From positions 729,489-793,488 of the forward strand of contig OY282375.1 of the NCBI GenBank assembly GCA_958295825.1: a stretch of DNA of 64,000 nucleotides. The letters are read 5' to 3'. The notes under the pieces are model-generated. The model was not told the origin of the DNA and did no database searches. It saw only the letters and a list, made by a program, of their open reading frames with translations. The DNA comes from an uncultured Candidatus Entotheonella sp. Lineage in GTDB: Bacteria; Tectomicrobia; Entotheonellia; Entotheonellales; Entotheonellaceae. Positions 1 to 10,072 of this stretch are shown here, in pieces. Position 1 is the first letter of the stretch. Each line of letters starts with the position of its first letter. The translations under genes and the position numbers were made by a program.

Positions 1-3
1 ATC

Positions 4-2556
4 ATGCTGAAGCCGATCTTGTCCCATAAAGGAAGCGAAACGACCCTTCTCGAGAAATCCGCCGATGAGGTCTTGACCGAGATAGATTGCGAAAACCGAA
101 AGATCAATGGCGACGCTGTAGAGCCTAACGACTGGGGAGTCATTCGAGAGGCATGGCGTTCAGTTCAACTCGCGCTGGTTACGACAGCACGGTTTCGTTT
201 TGAGCAGGAGATATTCGACAAACGGATTAAAGCTTTGAAGCCATTTCGTCAAGACCATCCAGACGTTGATCAGAGAATACATCACGAACGCTGCCTCTGG
301 GCGGCTTATTCGCTTGACTTTCAAAACCTGGAAAGTCTGCTTGAAACTTGGCGGACCGAAGGATGCGACCCGGTTTGGATGCTGAGAAAAGCCGCTCTTC
401 TTGTTGAAGTGAATCGGGCCGAAGATGCTAAAAAACTGCTGGATTGCACACTTTCGACCATCCGTAAGAATCCTGGTGATGGGCGTAGCGTAGCGGGGCC
501 TTCACGTGAAGGCTGGGCACTGTGTCTAGTGGCGGCGTTCGAAAGATGGCGACCAGGGCAAGACCCGGTTGAAATGCGACAGTCTTTCATTGAGCGGGAT
601 GAAAGACTGGTAGAACTGGCGACTCTGAAATGCGACCCCTTCGCCGAGTTGAAGCGCTATGAGGAAGATATAGTCGGTGAAACGGAAAAGGTAAAGAAGC
701 TACCCTTTGATCTCGGTGTATCCCAAAGTAATGGGTTTACCTATTCCAATGCTGAAGACAATCAAGGGCTTCTTGCTGCTTACAGGGCGGTTCGACTTTA
801 TGAAGTGGCCGGATTAACAGCTGCCGGTTCCCGTATATTGAAGCTGGCCGCGGAGAAATTATCCGCGTCGAACCTGGAATTGGCGGCGCGTTTGATTCTC
901 CGAATCTCCAATTATGACGAAGACGCTGCACTTACCCATATGTTTTCCCGTACTCGGGTGGCTACCATGTCGACGGGCCTTGCCAAGAGGCTTGCGCAAG
1001 ACTGTAGCAACACCGTCGAGCATGCGTTACCCCATATCACAAGCAAACTGGGAGTCGCCTTGGAGGTATTGTCGCGGCTTGTCTTGCGACTCGAACCGGA
1101 CACGGTGCAGGACGTTTTCAACCGGGCGCTCACACATTATCAGACGGAAACTATCGCTCGACACTCTTGGTTGGCGGACCCCGTCCGAAATCTGCTGAAA
1201 CGCTCTTGGGAAGCTCTGCCGGAAGCACAGCGGACCGCCCGTGTTGTCGATCTATTGGGTGCGCCAATTGTCGGGTTGGACCTCCATGTTAATCCCAATA
1301 CCGAGCTCCGGTATCCAGACCCTGGAGAGTTGCTGCAAAATAAACTCCCTGTGTTTACTCGTGCACGTGACGATGAAGGCAGGTGGCAGGAAATCGTCAG
1401 TTTGTTGGTGCGTGGTTTACGGGCAGGCGGTGAGGCGCGTAAGCGGGCTGCCTGCAGAATCGCGTCCATTGCTTTATCGAAACAGAAACCATTGACAGAA
1501 GCCGAACAGTCTCGAGTTGCTGAGGCCCTTTGGCGGAGCGATACAGACGCCGTTAAAGGGCTACCCAATCAAACGACGCTCTATGACTGGGTATTTCTTC
1601 TGATGCCTCAACCAAGGCCAGGCATTGCCGAACAGTGTTTTCGTACAAAATGGCTCGTCCCCAACAGGATGCCACAAGAAGACGCACCCAGTCCCCACGA
1701 TATTCTCTGGCAGGTCGGGAGAGCCATAACTGGTCTGAAAATCCACCAACAGCCATTAGTCCTGTCGGAAGACGAACAATCCTACCTGATAGAAGCCATC
1801 GAGCAGTGGCTGAACACACCGATACCAGATCATGTCGACCCATTTTTTCATGGCGACCCACTTCTTGATGCCCAGCTCCACGAGCCCACTCTTCATGCGA
1901 TTGACGGTCTACGATCGATTCTCACTGAAGTCCAGATTCCAGAAGCCATTGGTGAGAAACTTCATACAAGGATTCAAGCTCTGAACGAATCCAACATACC
2001 CGGGTTTGTACTCATAGCCGGTCTCGTCGCCGGTCTCGTCAAAGCCCTGCCGGACCGTCTCGCCGAACTGGCCTTGTCGATGAGGATGAAACTGGCATCC
2101 GAGAATGAAGACATAGCCAGAGGCGCAGTGACAGGACTCCATCATTGGTTGATGATATCCGCCGAAAATACGCCACAAATCCATCCTCCGCCAGATGACC
2201 TGATACGTGAGATTGGTGTCATCATCGCTAATCGCAGAAAGGCGTCTCTCGCATCATCCCTACAAGCGGCCAAGTGGGTATTTGACGAAGGGAATGACGA
2301 ACAGAAGAAAACCATACACAATTTGGTGTTACAAGGTCTTGGCTATCTGGTGGAGGAGTTACGGTATGACAGGGACCACGATCTGAACGACGACGTGCCG
2401 TTGCTTCGGTGGTGCAGTGTTCAGCTTGCTCTGTCAATGGCCGAGCATGGTTCCAAAGACGCCCCGGCTGTATCCCGCTGGTTGGAAATTGCCGAGAATG
2501 ATCCACTGCCCGAGGTCCGGTATGCGAAACATTCTGCTATCACCCGCGAATCCTGA
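4..2556 (+). CDS. Large helical-repeat protein, possibly the C-terminal part of a SIR2-type defence protein
   Basis: The frame is open to the left edge of the window (the codon before the ATG at 4 is ATC), so the real start may lie upstream and an N-terminal domain may be missing. The visible 850 residues show no signal peptide or membrane segment and consist mostly of amphipathic helices of TPR/HEAT-like character. A block with KCDPFAEL (about residue 209) and PFDLG (about 234) reminds me of the C-terminal halves of long SIR2-family proteins, but this rests on memory of the family and no catalytic motif is visible. A decayed DNA-methylase end follows downstream, which suits a defence island. 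The coding region is clear; the function is unproven. Confidence 0.6.
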   Translation: MLKPILSHKGSETTLLEKSADEVLTEIDCENRKINGDAVEPNDWGVIREAWRSVQLALVTTARFRFEQEIFDKRIKALKPFRQDHPDVDQRIHHERCLWAAYSLDFQNLESLLETWRTEGCDPVWMLRKAALLVEVNRAEDAKKLLDCTLSTIRKNPGDGRSVAGPSREGWALCLVAAFERWRPGQDPVEMRQSFIERDERLVELATLKCDPFAELKRYEEDIVGETEKVKKLPFDLGVSQSNGFTYSNAEDNQGLLAAYRAVRLYEVAGLTAAGSRILKLAAEKLSASNLELAARLILRISNYDEDAALTHMFSRTRVATMSTGLAKRLAQDCSNTVEHALPHITSKLGVALEVLSRLVLRLEPDTVQDVFNRALTHYQTETIARHSWLADPVRNLLKRSWEALPEAQRTARVVDLLGAPIVGLDLHVNPNTELRYPDPGELLQNKLPVFTRARDDEGRWQEIVSLLVRGLRAGGEARKRAACRIASIALSKQKPLTEAEQSRVAEALWRSDTDAVKGLPNQTTLYDWVFLLMPQPRPGIAEQCFRTKWLVPNRMPQEDAPSPHDILWQVGRAITGLKIHQQPLVLSEDEQSYLIEAIEQWLNTPIPDHVDPFFHGDPLLDAQLHEPTLHAIDGLRSILTEVQIPEAIGEKLHTRIQALNESNIPGFVLIAGLVAGLVKALPDRLAELALSMRMKLASENEDIARGAVTGLHHWLMISAENTPQIHPPPDDLIREIGVIIANRRKASLASSLQAAKWVFDEGNDEQKKTIHNLVLQGLGYLVEELRYDRDHDLNDDVPLLRWCSVQLALSMAEHGSKDAPAVSRWLEIAENDPLPEVRYAKHSAITRES

Positions 2557-2581
2557 TGATCCCGATGACATAACCGAATAA

Positions 2582-2815
2582 GACTACGCATCCCGGACTT
2601 CAGAGGCGGTAAGCACGAGGTTACTGGTCGAGGCTTACGAGACCGTGAAGCTGACACCGACGAAACCTTGGCGTGACGTCGCCGATGACGCTATGCGCGA
2701 GTGCCTCGATCAAGCCGCTGCAAAGACGACTGGGATTCCGCTCGCGACGATCAGGGATTGGCCGGGTGCGTATCAGTCGGGAACCGACTGTCGGCGGCAA
2801 CAGCGGGCGCCCCAT
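2582..2815 (+). pseudogene. Remnant of the C-terminus of a DNA methylase-like protein
   Basis: A frame beginning near 2582 without a usable start reads a stretch with VEAYETVKLTPTKPWRD, then a helix and GIPLATIRDW. After a frame change near 2765 it continues with REPTVGG in the neighbouring frame. This arrangement (acidic helix, hydrophobic-helix-W, then REPTV) is what I remember from the last residues of several restriction-associated N6-adenine methylases. No methylase catalytic motif (DPPY, NPPF) is present. I read it as the tail of a deleted modification gene; a chance match is possible. Confidence 0.35.
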
Positions 2816-3144
2816 CGGCAGGGCGTGTTTACCGAGATCAACGCCGGTAAAAACGATACGTGCGGGGTCAGAGAGTCAAGCGAGACCGTCTGTTGGGGGA
2901 GATCGGCTTAGACACCCGCTGGCGATGCGCACTGGAAGGCCGCTGGCAGTTTTCTCTTTTTTATCACTTCCCATCACCCTGTCCTGTCGCAAAAAGTGCA
3001 TGCAAAAAGCCGATCCCCTTCAAGGCGGGGTAGGGAGGCAAGACAAGCAGCGCCGAGAAGTCCGGTTTTCCCTCCGGCGAATGGTCCGGCTGTCCACCGA
3101 AAGTCTGTTTTCGTCGCACCCAACACAGGCCATCCCTGAACGCG

Positions 3145-3182
3145 AAAAGGGCGGGCGCTTGCACTGGGCGCCCGCCCTTTTT
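3145..3182. terminator. Perfect 14-bp hairpin with T-run
   Basis: AAAAGGGCGGGCGC (3145-3158) is complementary to 3168-3181 across a 9-base loop and is followed on the + strand by T residues. It is a classical Rho-independent terminator. Because the stem begins with A residues and ends with T residues it could stop transcription from either side. It separates the left-edge genes from def. Confidence 0.75.
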
Positions 3183-3388
3183 GCATGGTGCTGAAACCGC
3201 TTTTGACCCTTACCAGGCAAGTCCGCGTTCAACCTGCAGCACGACAAAAATGTAAGAATTTCAGCCCACCTGAACACCTTGCTTCCGGTCGGTCAGCAAG
3301 CGACTTTTTGTGCAAAGTCTCTGCGAGGAAGAAAAAAAGGAAATACTTCACATCTTCTGTTCCCCCGCCTCGGGTATCATTCCGGCCT

Positions 3389-3424
3389 GAAGTTCTGGCC
3401 CGATGAGAAGTTCTGGCCCGATGA
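3389..3424. repeat. 18-bp tandem duplication
   Basis: GAAGTTCTGGCCCGAT occurs at 3389-3404 and again at 3407-3422, giving two copies with an 18-bp period. It lies in the untranslated stretch upstream of def. No function is visible; two copies do not make a CRISPR. Confidence 0.7.
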
Positions 3425-3700
3425 TACGAACAAGGCGCGAGTTTGGGCGTATCAAACTGCTATCTACTTTATCTATCTTCTGTCTTTCAATAGCCTTGAA
3501 ACCGCATGAAACAAGGCTTTGAATACCGAATATCTATTTTTTATCCAGAACAGATACGGCGGCGGAAAGACTGCCCCGGCCTGGCTCCGGCGCTGTGACG
3601 GGTCAGGCGCACGAATGCAGACCGCTATAGAATAAGTTCCCTGTCCTTGTCATTGCGTTTGGTTTTCTTGTCACCCTGTCGATACACCAAAGGACCCCAA

Positions 3701-4207
3701 ATGGCGGTTTTACCCATTCGCGCCTACCCGGACGGCGTGCTGCGCCGCAAGGCCCAGCCGGTGGAGCGCATCGACGACGCGCTTCAGCAACTGATCGACG
3801 ACATGATCGAGACCATGTACGCGGCGCCGGGCATCGGGTTGGCCGCGCCCCAGGTCGGCGTGTCCTGGCGGGTCTTTGTCGTTGACATTACCAGCGGCCA
3901 GTATCCGAACGGGGTGATAACGGCTATCAATCCCGAACTCAGCCGCCTCGAAGGCCGCGCGCAGGCGGACGAGGGATGCCTGAGCCTTCCCGGCATCTAT
4001 GGCCCGACGCCGCGCGCCGCCGAGGTGCTGTTGCGGTGCACCAACCGCGCGGGCGAAGCGGTCGAAATCCCCGCCGCGGACCTTTTGGCGCGGGCGTTTC
4101 AGCACGAAACGGACCACCTGGACGGGCGATTCTTCTTCAACCGCATGGGACCCGTCGGCCGTGATATCGTCCTGCGGAAATTCAGGCGCGCGCAACGCCA
4201 ACGCTAG
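3701..4207 (+). CDS. def: Peptide deformylase
   Basis: Removes the N-formyl group from nascent proteins in the cytoplasm; a metal-dependent hydrolase. The 168-residue product carries the three family motifs: GIGLAAPQVG (motif 1), EGCLSLPG with metal ligand Cys93, and QHETDHLDG with ligands His135 and His139 around the catalytic Glu. The ATG at 3701 is preferred over the upstream in-frame start at 3647 because the family normally begins with a short segment such as AVLPIR. In most bacteria fmt follows directly. Here it lies 7.2 kb away because two large genes intervene. Confidence 0.97.
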   Translation: MAVLPIRAYPDGVLRRKAQPVERIDDALQQLIDDMIETMYAAPGIGLAAPQVGVSWRVFVVDITSGQYPNGVITAINPELSRLEGRAQADEGCLSLPGIYGPTPRAAEVLLRCTNRAGEAVEIPAADLLARAFQHETDHLDGRFFFNRMGPVGRDIVLRKFRRAQRQR

Positions 4208-4294
4208 CGGACCGTTTCCGATATTTGATACTTTAATGAAATAATTGCTTGCTCATAAACGCATAACACGCTTGATGGCGTAGGGGGGCATCTC

Positions 4295-7200
4295 ATGGAA
4301 CCTTGGCCGCTTTCGGTCCACTACCGTGATGTAGTCGTCAGAGAGGTCCTGGAGCAGTACCAGCAGGTCGCCCCGGCTGCCAAACGCTCGCTGGAGGCTA
4401 CAGTCCAACGTGAGGTGAAGGTGAAGGGTTTCCTTCACCCGATGAAGGCACCGATCGGCCTTCTACTTCGAGAAGTTGTTAAGACTTCGTCTTGTTCCAA
4501 CGCTGTTTTAAGGGCTGTCCTGCGTGTCTGGTTAGAAGTGCACAAAGATCTCCGCGAAGTCTTGGGCGATTTTCTGAATGCCCGAGGGATATTCGTCACA
4601 GAAGACCTGCCGGGGGCAGTTGAGGCATTTCAAAGCCAGTACACAAAATTTGGTGAGAACGATATAACCCTCATGCTCCATTGCATCAAGGTTCTTGAAG
4701 AACCGCTTCCAACCCCGGAAGAATCAACGCAGAGAGAGGAATCTGCCATGAAATGGCAACAGTGGCTTGAAGAGTTGCAGGCACTGCCTGCGGATTCGCC
4801 AGAATGGGAACCAGAAGAAATCGATAAGTTTGTCGAAGCCATTTGGCAATTGGCGGCAAGTAAGCGCCAGGAGCGTGAAGCACCCCGTGAACAGTTGCGG
4901 CTTACCCTTGCTTCTTTGGCGCATCAGCCGGATGACATTATCAATTACTTCAGAATGTCTGAGGTTTCTTCCTGGACGGCAGACACGTGTGAAATATCGG
5001 AAACAGTCGCTTTGGAAAAGCAGGTGGCGGAGTTGAACGAAGCACTTATCAAACACCAGTATCTCCGCCAACAGCCAGACGCTACCGAACTCTACGAAAG
5101 TAGACGCCGGCGTGATGAACTCACTGCCCTGGAAAATACAATTCTTGAGACTTACGAGCATCTTTCTACCGTATTCGGCTCCCCACCGCCTGATGTGCCA
5201 CCGACCGAACCAGAGCAAAGCTCACATGAGGAACAAGAGCATCAGAAAGAAGCAGATCCATCCGAATCTTCTATTTCTTCTGAGCCTCAGGCAGTGGAAA
5301 CGGGAGAGACAGGTTCAGAACCGGAGAAGGTCTTGCAGGCGCTGCCCGAGGGAGAACCATGTGAGACGGAAATCAGTATCCCAGAGGCGGAAAGGATTGT
5401 GGAAACACCACCCAAGGCTGAGGCAGAGTCTCCTTCTGAGGAAAATTCCTTGTCAGAGGAGCAAGCAGTTGCTTTGCCAGAGGACGCGACTGTTCAGCAT
5501 GAGCCTGTTTCTGATTTCTCATCAGAACTACGCTCTTCCCATGAGGTTGCAACTCTCCTGCAAAGCGACGACCGTGACGAACTCTGGCACGCGCTGTTAT
5601 GGGCACTCATCGCCGAGGATGACCTGCCAGCAGCTTACTGGCTGTCACGTTCCCTCAATGCCTCTGGGCGCTACTCGCCGATGCCTGACTACTTACTTAA
5701 GGCGGCGCAGGGTTCACGCTGGTTGATGCCTGACGACGAGGAGGGGTTTGTTTCCGACCTACTCGACATAGCGAAGACTACCCAGCCAACTTCCGATGAT
5801 GTCCAGACGTTGATTGGACTGGCAGCCTCCCTTCGTCCCGCCCTGATTGCTCCGGGTAGTGGCATGCTGAGCTGGTTAAAGATTCCTTCTCGCTGTCCTG
5901 AACTTCAGGACTTGATTATCGCTGTGAAGGAATTTGCCAAGTCGGGCATCGCCCTCCGGCCCGAGGATCTTGACAGCGCTACTGGAGCGGAACAATACGA
6001 AGACACTTTGGACGAAATCGTTCGGGCTGCCCAACAGTGGTTGCAGGAGGCACCAGGACAGCAGACGACACTTAGGCGGGCGTCGAAAGTTTGGCACCAT
6101 CTAGTAGGCCCGAAAGGGGAATTAAGAGAGTTGCTTTTTCCCGTCAGTAAGGACAGCCGCGGCGAGATGGAGAAGGTACGGGAGCACCTCGATCAATGGC
6201 AACAGGAAAATTACGTTTCGAACCGGATCCACCAGATCGATCGTCAGTTAGTTGGAAGAAAACCACGACCCATCGATGGCGCAATCCATAAGAGGTTGAT
6301 ACGTAATGTAAGGGACGCCTGTCTTCTGGCACGCCGCTGGTGCGACCGGGTAGGTTATGCACGTGAGATTGGGACAGGCGGGAACTGGCGATTCGATCAG
6401 GTGGATCAATTGCGTCGTAGTGTCCAAAGCATGCTGCCCAAAGTAGAAACCGCCTTAGGGAAGCTGGGTCAACCTGCACGACTGGCAGCCGCAGCCCGTT
6501 GCCTGAGCCGTGCTGTAACACAGTTAGATGAAACGCTGAATCTTAAGGTGATTGCGGCCGTGCCGTCTATGCCTTCGTGGGAATGGTTTACGTCCGGTTC
6601 CGACGACCTCTCTGATGCTCTAAGACGCCGTTTGTTGTGGTTTCCTGACCTATCCGTTGGCGACGACGGACAGCCGCAAGAAGAAAGTCAAATCGCCAAG
6701 TTTTTGGTTGATGCCTGTAAGCAAGAACGGTCTTTGTCTGCGGCATTCAGGGGGTGGGTGAGCCGGCAGGATTATCGATTTGCGGAAAGAATACGGGATG
6801 GTATACGTGATGAGACAGATTTCGCTGAAATGTCACGTCACTATCAGGACGCGCTGGAGGGTTCACGGGAAGCACTGCGGGACCGCGTGAACAAAACTAG
6901 TGAGGCAATTGAGCAAGCCGTAGTGGATGGCATTATCGAAGAGGAAGAGCGTTCTAAATACAACGCTGATGTCGTAACAGTGAGACCTGAGGAGGTTTTA
7001 AATTTCCCCTCGCAATCTGAGAAACTTCGCTATGTGGACGAGGCTCTTACAGGCGCACGTAAAAAACGCCTTTTAGAGTTGCGCGAAGGATGGGGTAAGT
7101 TGAAGAACCAACTTGAAGAATCGCACAACATTGAACCTGTGGCGAAAAAGCACATCATTGATACTATGACGATAGATTTCGAACACGAAGATACACGCGT

Positions 7201-10072
7201 TATCGAGGAAAGAACTGCGCGCCTTACAGAACTGCTAGTTGGTGGCGGTGATCCGAAAGATATCTGGTCCACGCGTCGGGACATTCTGGTGAAGGAGTTC
7301 CAACCACTGGCGCTCGAAATCAGACAGTGGTTAGAGCAATCACGGAGTCTTCGCCCAATCATCCAAACTATTGGAAGAGGTCTCTCGGGTGGCGGCATCA
7401 GGTTCGCGGAGGTACCTACACGCCGTCGAGATGAGTCTATTAAAGCCATTGAGGCATGGACTCAATTGAAAAAACAAAGACTGAAGAATCTTGAGAGCCT
7501 TCAGCCTTTAATTACCTCCTTAATGGCGTACCTTGGCTTCAATATGGAATCGAGGTCGAATACTGACTTCCAAAACAGGAAAAAAGGTGAAGACTGGCTA
7601 TACGTGCGCATTAACATGGCAACGGTCGATCTGCCGGTCCCGGTTCCACAATTCGGTTCGCAGGCACAAGGGCATTACGATGTAATCTGTCTGTGGGAGC
7701 GACCCGGCGCAGAGGTTATTGCTGCACGTTTGCGAGAATTGGGTTTGACCACGCATAACGTGCTGATGCTATACCTGGGCCGACTGACAGAGAGGCAACA
7801 GCACAACATCATCCGAACATGCCGCGAGCAGGAATTGGCGCTTTCTATTCTGGATGAAACGCTCCTCATTTTTCTTGCTCAAGAGCGCGATGCACGACTC
7901 CCTGTCTTCCTCCATTGTGCTTTGCCTCTCACGGCACTGAATCCTTATACCCCCTTTCAAGCAGGAGATGTACCGCCAGAGATGTTTTTTGGTCGGGAAG
8001 GTATGGTAGGGGAGCTGCAGCGGTCTGTCGGGAGTTGTCTTGTGTATGGTGGCAGGCAATTGGGTAAGTCCGCTTTACTCCGCCATGTACAGCGTCAAGC
8101 CCATCATCCAGAGCGGGGCGAATTTGCGTGGGTTGAGGACATGAAGCTGGTTTTTGACCCCGACGCAGGAAAGGATTCAGCGCATATCTGGAGGGTATTG
8201 CGCGACGGCTTCAAGCGCATGAAGCTGTTCCAATCAAACGTGACAACCGATAGACCGGAACATATCACCCGACATATTCGTGATACTCTGCAAAAAGATG
8301 CCCAACGGCGTGTGATTGTCATGTTCGATGAGGCCGATGATTTCCTCGACGAGGATTCCAGATATGGCTTCCGAGTGGTTTTAGAACTGCGTAAATTGAT
8401 GTTGGATACCGAACGTCGCTTCAAAGTCATTTTCGCCGGGTTACACAATGTCCAGCGTTTTCAGGGCATCCCGAACCAGCCGCTGGCGCACTTCGGTGCT
8501 CCGCTCCGTGTGGGTCCGTTGGAGCCCAAGGCTGCGCAAGAGCTCGTACAAGAGCCATTAAAGATTTTAGGATATCGCTTTGTGGATGATGCGAACGTGC
8601 TCAGGATACTGTCATACACCAATTACCATCCGGGTCTAATTCAGATATTCTGTCAGGAACTTCTCAAGCGGCTACATAGCCAGACTGGGAGGTCGTTGCC
8701 TCCTTACCTGATTGAGCAGAAACATGTGGAGGACGTCTACCGTCTCCCTGAAGTCCGTGAACGCATTCGAGAGCGATTTGACTGGACCCTCGCATTGGAC
8801 CTGCGTTACCAAGCCATAGTATGGGCCGTGATCTTCGACCAAATGGGGAAAGGCAATATTTATGCTTCGGCCTATCCGCCAAGCGTGATTTTGGAACTCG
8901 TCCGCGATTGGTGGGGCCAAGGCTTCGGAGATATGACCTCCGAACAGCTAAGAAGCCTTCTTGATGAGTTGTGCGGACTGGGCGTGCTTATCAGTAATAT
9001 CGATGGGCACTATCGCTTGCGCAGTCCCAATTTAGTCCGCTTGATGGGGACGAAAGCGGACATTGAAAACCGCCTATTGGAACTTTCTCAGAAAGAACCG
9101 CCCCGCCCATTTGATGCTGATAGTCATCACGCTCCGCTTGACGACGCTGCGCGGGAATACAGCCCGCTGAGCTATGCCCAAGAGCGTAGCCTAATACCGC
9201 AGCAGTTTGGCGTGGGATTGATATGTGCATCAGAAGCAATGGGGTTGTCCGCGTTGCCACGTGCCTTCAACCGTTATATTCCCGCGGATCTTGCTGGAGG
9301 GGTATACACTGAAATTCCGGCAGACATTACGGATAGCGAGAAGTTGAACACATGGCTTGGCAAGTACTTGCAAACCAATAAGGGCTATCAACGTCTTGTC
9401 GTATGCTACAGACCTCTTGGGAAAGCCCAAGGCAGTCTGGAAAATCTGGTTAGGACCACCTTGGATTTCTGCAGGCGCCACCGGTCTCGAACTGGCCAGC
9501 GTTGGCTGCGGGTGCTATTTCTCTTTGATCCATCGTCAACCTGGGCTTGGTTGTCGTTGCATCAGGAAAGACGTAAAAGATTGGAAGATCGTATGGAGGT
9601 TGTCTGGCCACCTCGCTGGAATCTCAGCGGGATACGGCGACGGCTGGATCAACATGACAAAATGTGTTCTGAGGATATATGCCAGTCCGTTCTGGACGAG
9701 ACAGGTGGATGGCCTCTGTTGTTGGATGCGCTCTTTGACCGCTGTGATATGGAGGATAACCCGCGTGCTTTCGCCAAGAAAATCGGGGAAGAAGTGGCAC
9801 AATCAGACGACTCGGCGCTAGGGCGACGGTTTCGCGGGTCATTAGGCCTGAACGTCAACGAGGTTGTTCGCCGGGTTTGGGAGTTCATTTGTCGCGAAGA
9901 CCAAGTGCCCGTTGAATTGATAACTTCCGACATGTTTGAGGGCGAACCTGTCTTAAGCTCCCAAGATTGTGCCAAGGCTGTTGAATACCTCCGGCGGATG
10001 GGCTGTATCTCCATTTTTAAGGATATGATTTCAGCGGAGGCGACGGCGCAGAGAGCCATGTCATTACTATGA
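4295..10072 (+). CDS. Giant STAND/AAA-type NTPase (1925 aa), candidate sensor of an inserted defence module
   Basis: Predicted cytoplasmic protein. Residues 1-295 are helical. About 297-405 form a Pro/Glu/Ser-rich acidic linker, and a long helical region runs to about 1220. FGREG (1232-1236) opens an NTPase domain with Walker A GGRQLGKS (1252-1259) and Walker B VIVMFDEADD (about 1340-1349). A winged helix ends at YRLRSPN (about 1573). Residues 1600-1925 look like a second, degenerate NTPase unit: a Walker-B-like strand LRVLFLFD and a GGWPLLLDAL lid helix, without a P-loop. GGGGGG before the ATG may serve as ribosome binding site. The gene is visibly less G+C-rich than def and fmt and overlaps the next gene by ATGA. 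Such STAND proteins often sense phage or stress signals; this is inferred, and I recognise no named system. Confidence 0.8.
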   Translation: MEPWPLSVHYRDVVVREVLEQYQQVAPAAKRSLEATVQREVKVKGFLHPMKAPIGLLLREVVKTSSCSNAVLRAVLRVWLEVHKDLREVLGDFLNARGIFVTEDLPGAVEAFQSQYTKFGENDITLMLHCIKVLEEPLPTPEESTQREESAMKWQQWLEELQALPADSPEWEPEEIDKFVEAIWQLAASKRQEREAPREQLRLTLASLAHQPDDIINYFRMSEVSSWTADTCEISETVALEKQVAELNEALIKHQYLRQQPDATELYESRRRRDELTALENTILETYEHLSTVFGSPPPDVPPTEPEQSSHEEQEHQKEADPSESSISSEPQAVETGETGSEPEKVLQALPEGEPCETEISIPEAERIVETPPKAEAESPSEENSLSEEQAVALPEDATVQHEPVSDFSSELRSSHEVATLLQSDDRDELWHALLWALIAEDDLPAAYWLSRSLNASGRYSPMPDYLLKAAQGSRWLMPDDEEGFVSDLLDIAKTTQPTSDDVQTLIGLAASLRPALIAPGSGMLSWLKIPSRCPELQDLIIAVKEFAKSGIALRPEDLDSATGAEQYEDTLDEIVRAAQQWLQEAPGQQTTLRRASKVWHHLVGPKGELRELLFPVSKDSRGEMEKVREHLDQWQQENYVSNRIHQIDRQLVGRKPRPIDGAIHKRLIRNVRDACLLARRWCDRVGYAREIGTGGNWRFDQVDQLRRSVQSMLPKVETALGKLGQPARLAAAARCLSRAVTQLDETLNLKVIAAVPSMPSWEWFTSGSDDLSDALRRRLLWFPDLSVGDDGQPQEESQIAKFLVDACKQERSLSAAFRGWVSRQDYRFAERIRDGIRDETDFAEMSRHYQDALEGSREALRDRVNKTSEAIEQAVVDGIIEEEERSKYNADVVTVRPEEVLNFPSQSEKLRYVDEALTGARKKRLLELREGWGKLKNQLEESHNIEPVAKKHIIDTMTIDFEHEDTRVIEERTARLTELLVGGGDPKDIWSTRRDILVKEFQPLALEIRQWLEQSRSLRPIIQTIGRGLSGGGIRFAEVPTRRRDESIKAIEAWTQLKKQRLKNLESLQPLITSLMAYLGFNMESRSNTDFQNRKKGEDWLYVRINMATVDLPVPVPQFGSQAQGHYDVICLWERPGAEVIAARLRELGLTTHNVLMLYLGRLTERQQHNIIRTCREQELALSILDETLLIFLAQERDARLPVFLHCALPLTALNPYTPFQAGDVPPEMFFGREGMVGELQRSVGSCLVYGGRQLGKSALLRHVQRQAHHPERGEFAWVEDMKLVFDPDAGKDSAHIWRVLRDGFKRMKLFQSNVTTDRPEHITRHIRDTLQKDAQRRVIVMFDEADDFLDEDSRYGFRVVLELRKLMLDTERRFKVIFAGLHNVQRFQGIPNQPLAHFGAPLRVGPLEPKAAQELVQEPLKILGYRFVDDANVLRILSYTNYHPGLIQIFCQELLKRLHSQTGRSLPPYLIEQKHVEDVYRLPEVRERIRERFDWTLALDLRYQAIVWAVIFDQMGKGNIYASAYPPSVILELVRDWWGQGFGDMTSEQLRSLLDELCGLGVLISNIDGHYRLRSPNLVRLMGTKADIENRLLELSQKEPPRPFDADSHHAPLDDAAREYSPLSYAQERSLIPQQFGVGLICASEAMGLSALPRAFNRYIPADLAGGVYTEIPADITDSEKLNTWLGKYLQTNKGYQRLVVCYRPLGKAQGSLENLVRTTLDFCRRHRSRTGQRWLRVLFLFDPSSTWAWLSLHQERRKRLEDRMEVVWPPRWNLSGIRRRLDQHDKMCSEDICQSVLDETGGWPLLLDALFDRCDMEDNPRAFAKKIGEEVAQSDDSALGRRFRGSLGLNVNEVVRRVWEFICREDQVPVELITSDMFEGEPVLSSQDCAKAVEYLRRMGCISIFKDMISAEATAQRAMSLL

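Larger units (their letters stand above)
2816..3700. other. Gene-poor interval before def
   Basis: About 0.9 kb without a convincing gene. The short frames here lack ribosome binding sites and protein-like composition. It contains a strong terminator hairpin near 3145-3182 and an 18-bp tandem duplication near 3389-3424. The sequence closer to def becomes A+T-richer, but I see no well-formed sigma-70 promoter. It probably represents debris from the island to the left. Confidence 0.5.

Noticed and set aside
2973..3194. Small frames on both strands between the methylase remnant and def
   Set aside because: They overlap the terminator hairpin, have no ribosome sites and their translations are not protein-like.
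3389..3424. Possible CRISPR repeat
   Set aside because: Only two copies with a two-base gap and no spacers; a simple tandem duplication.
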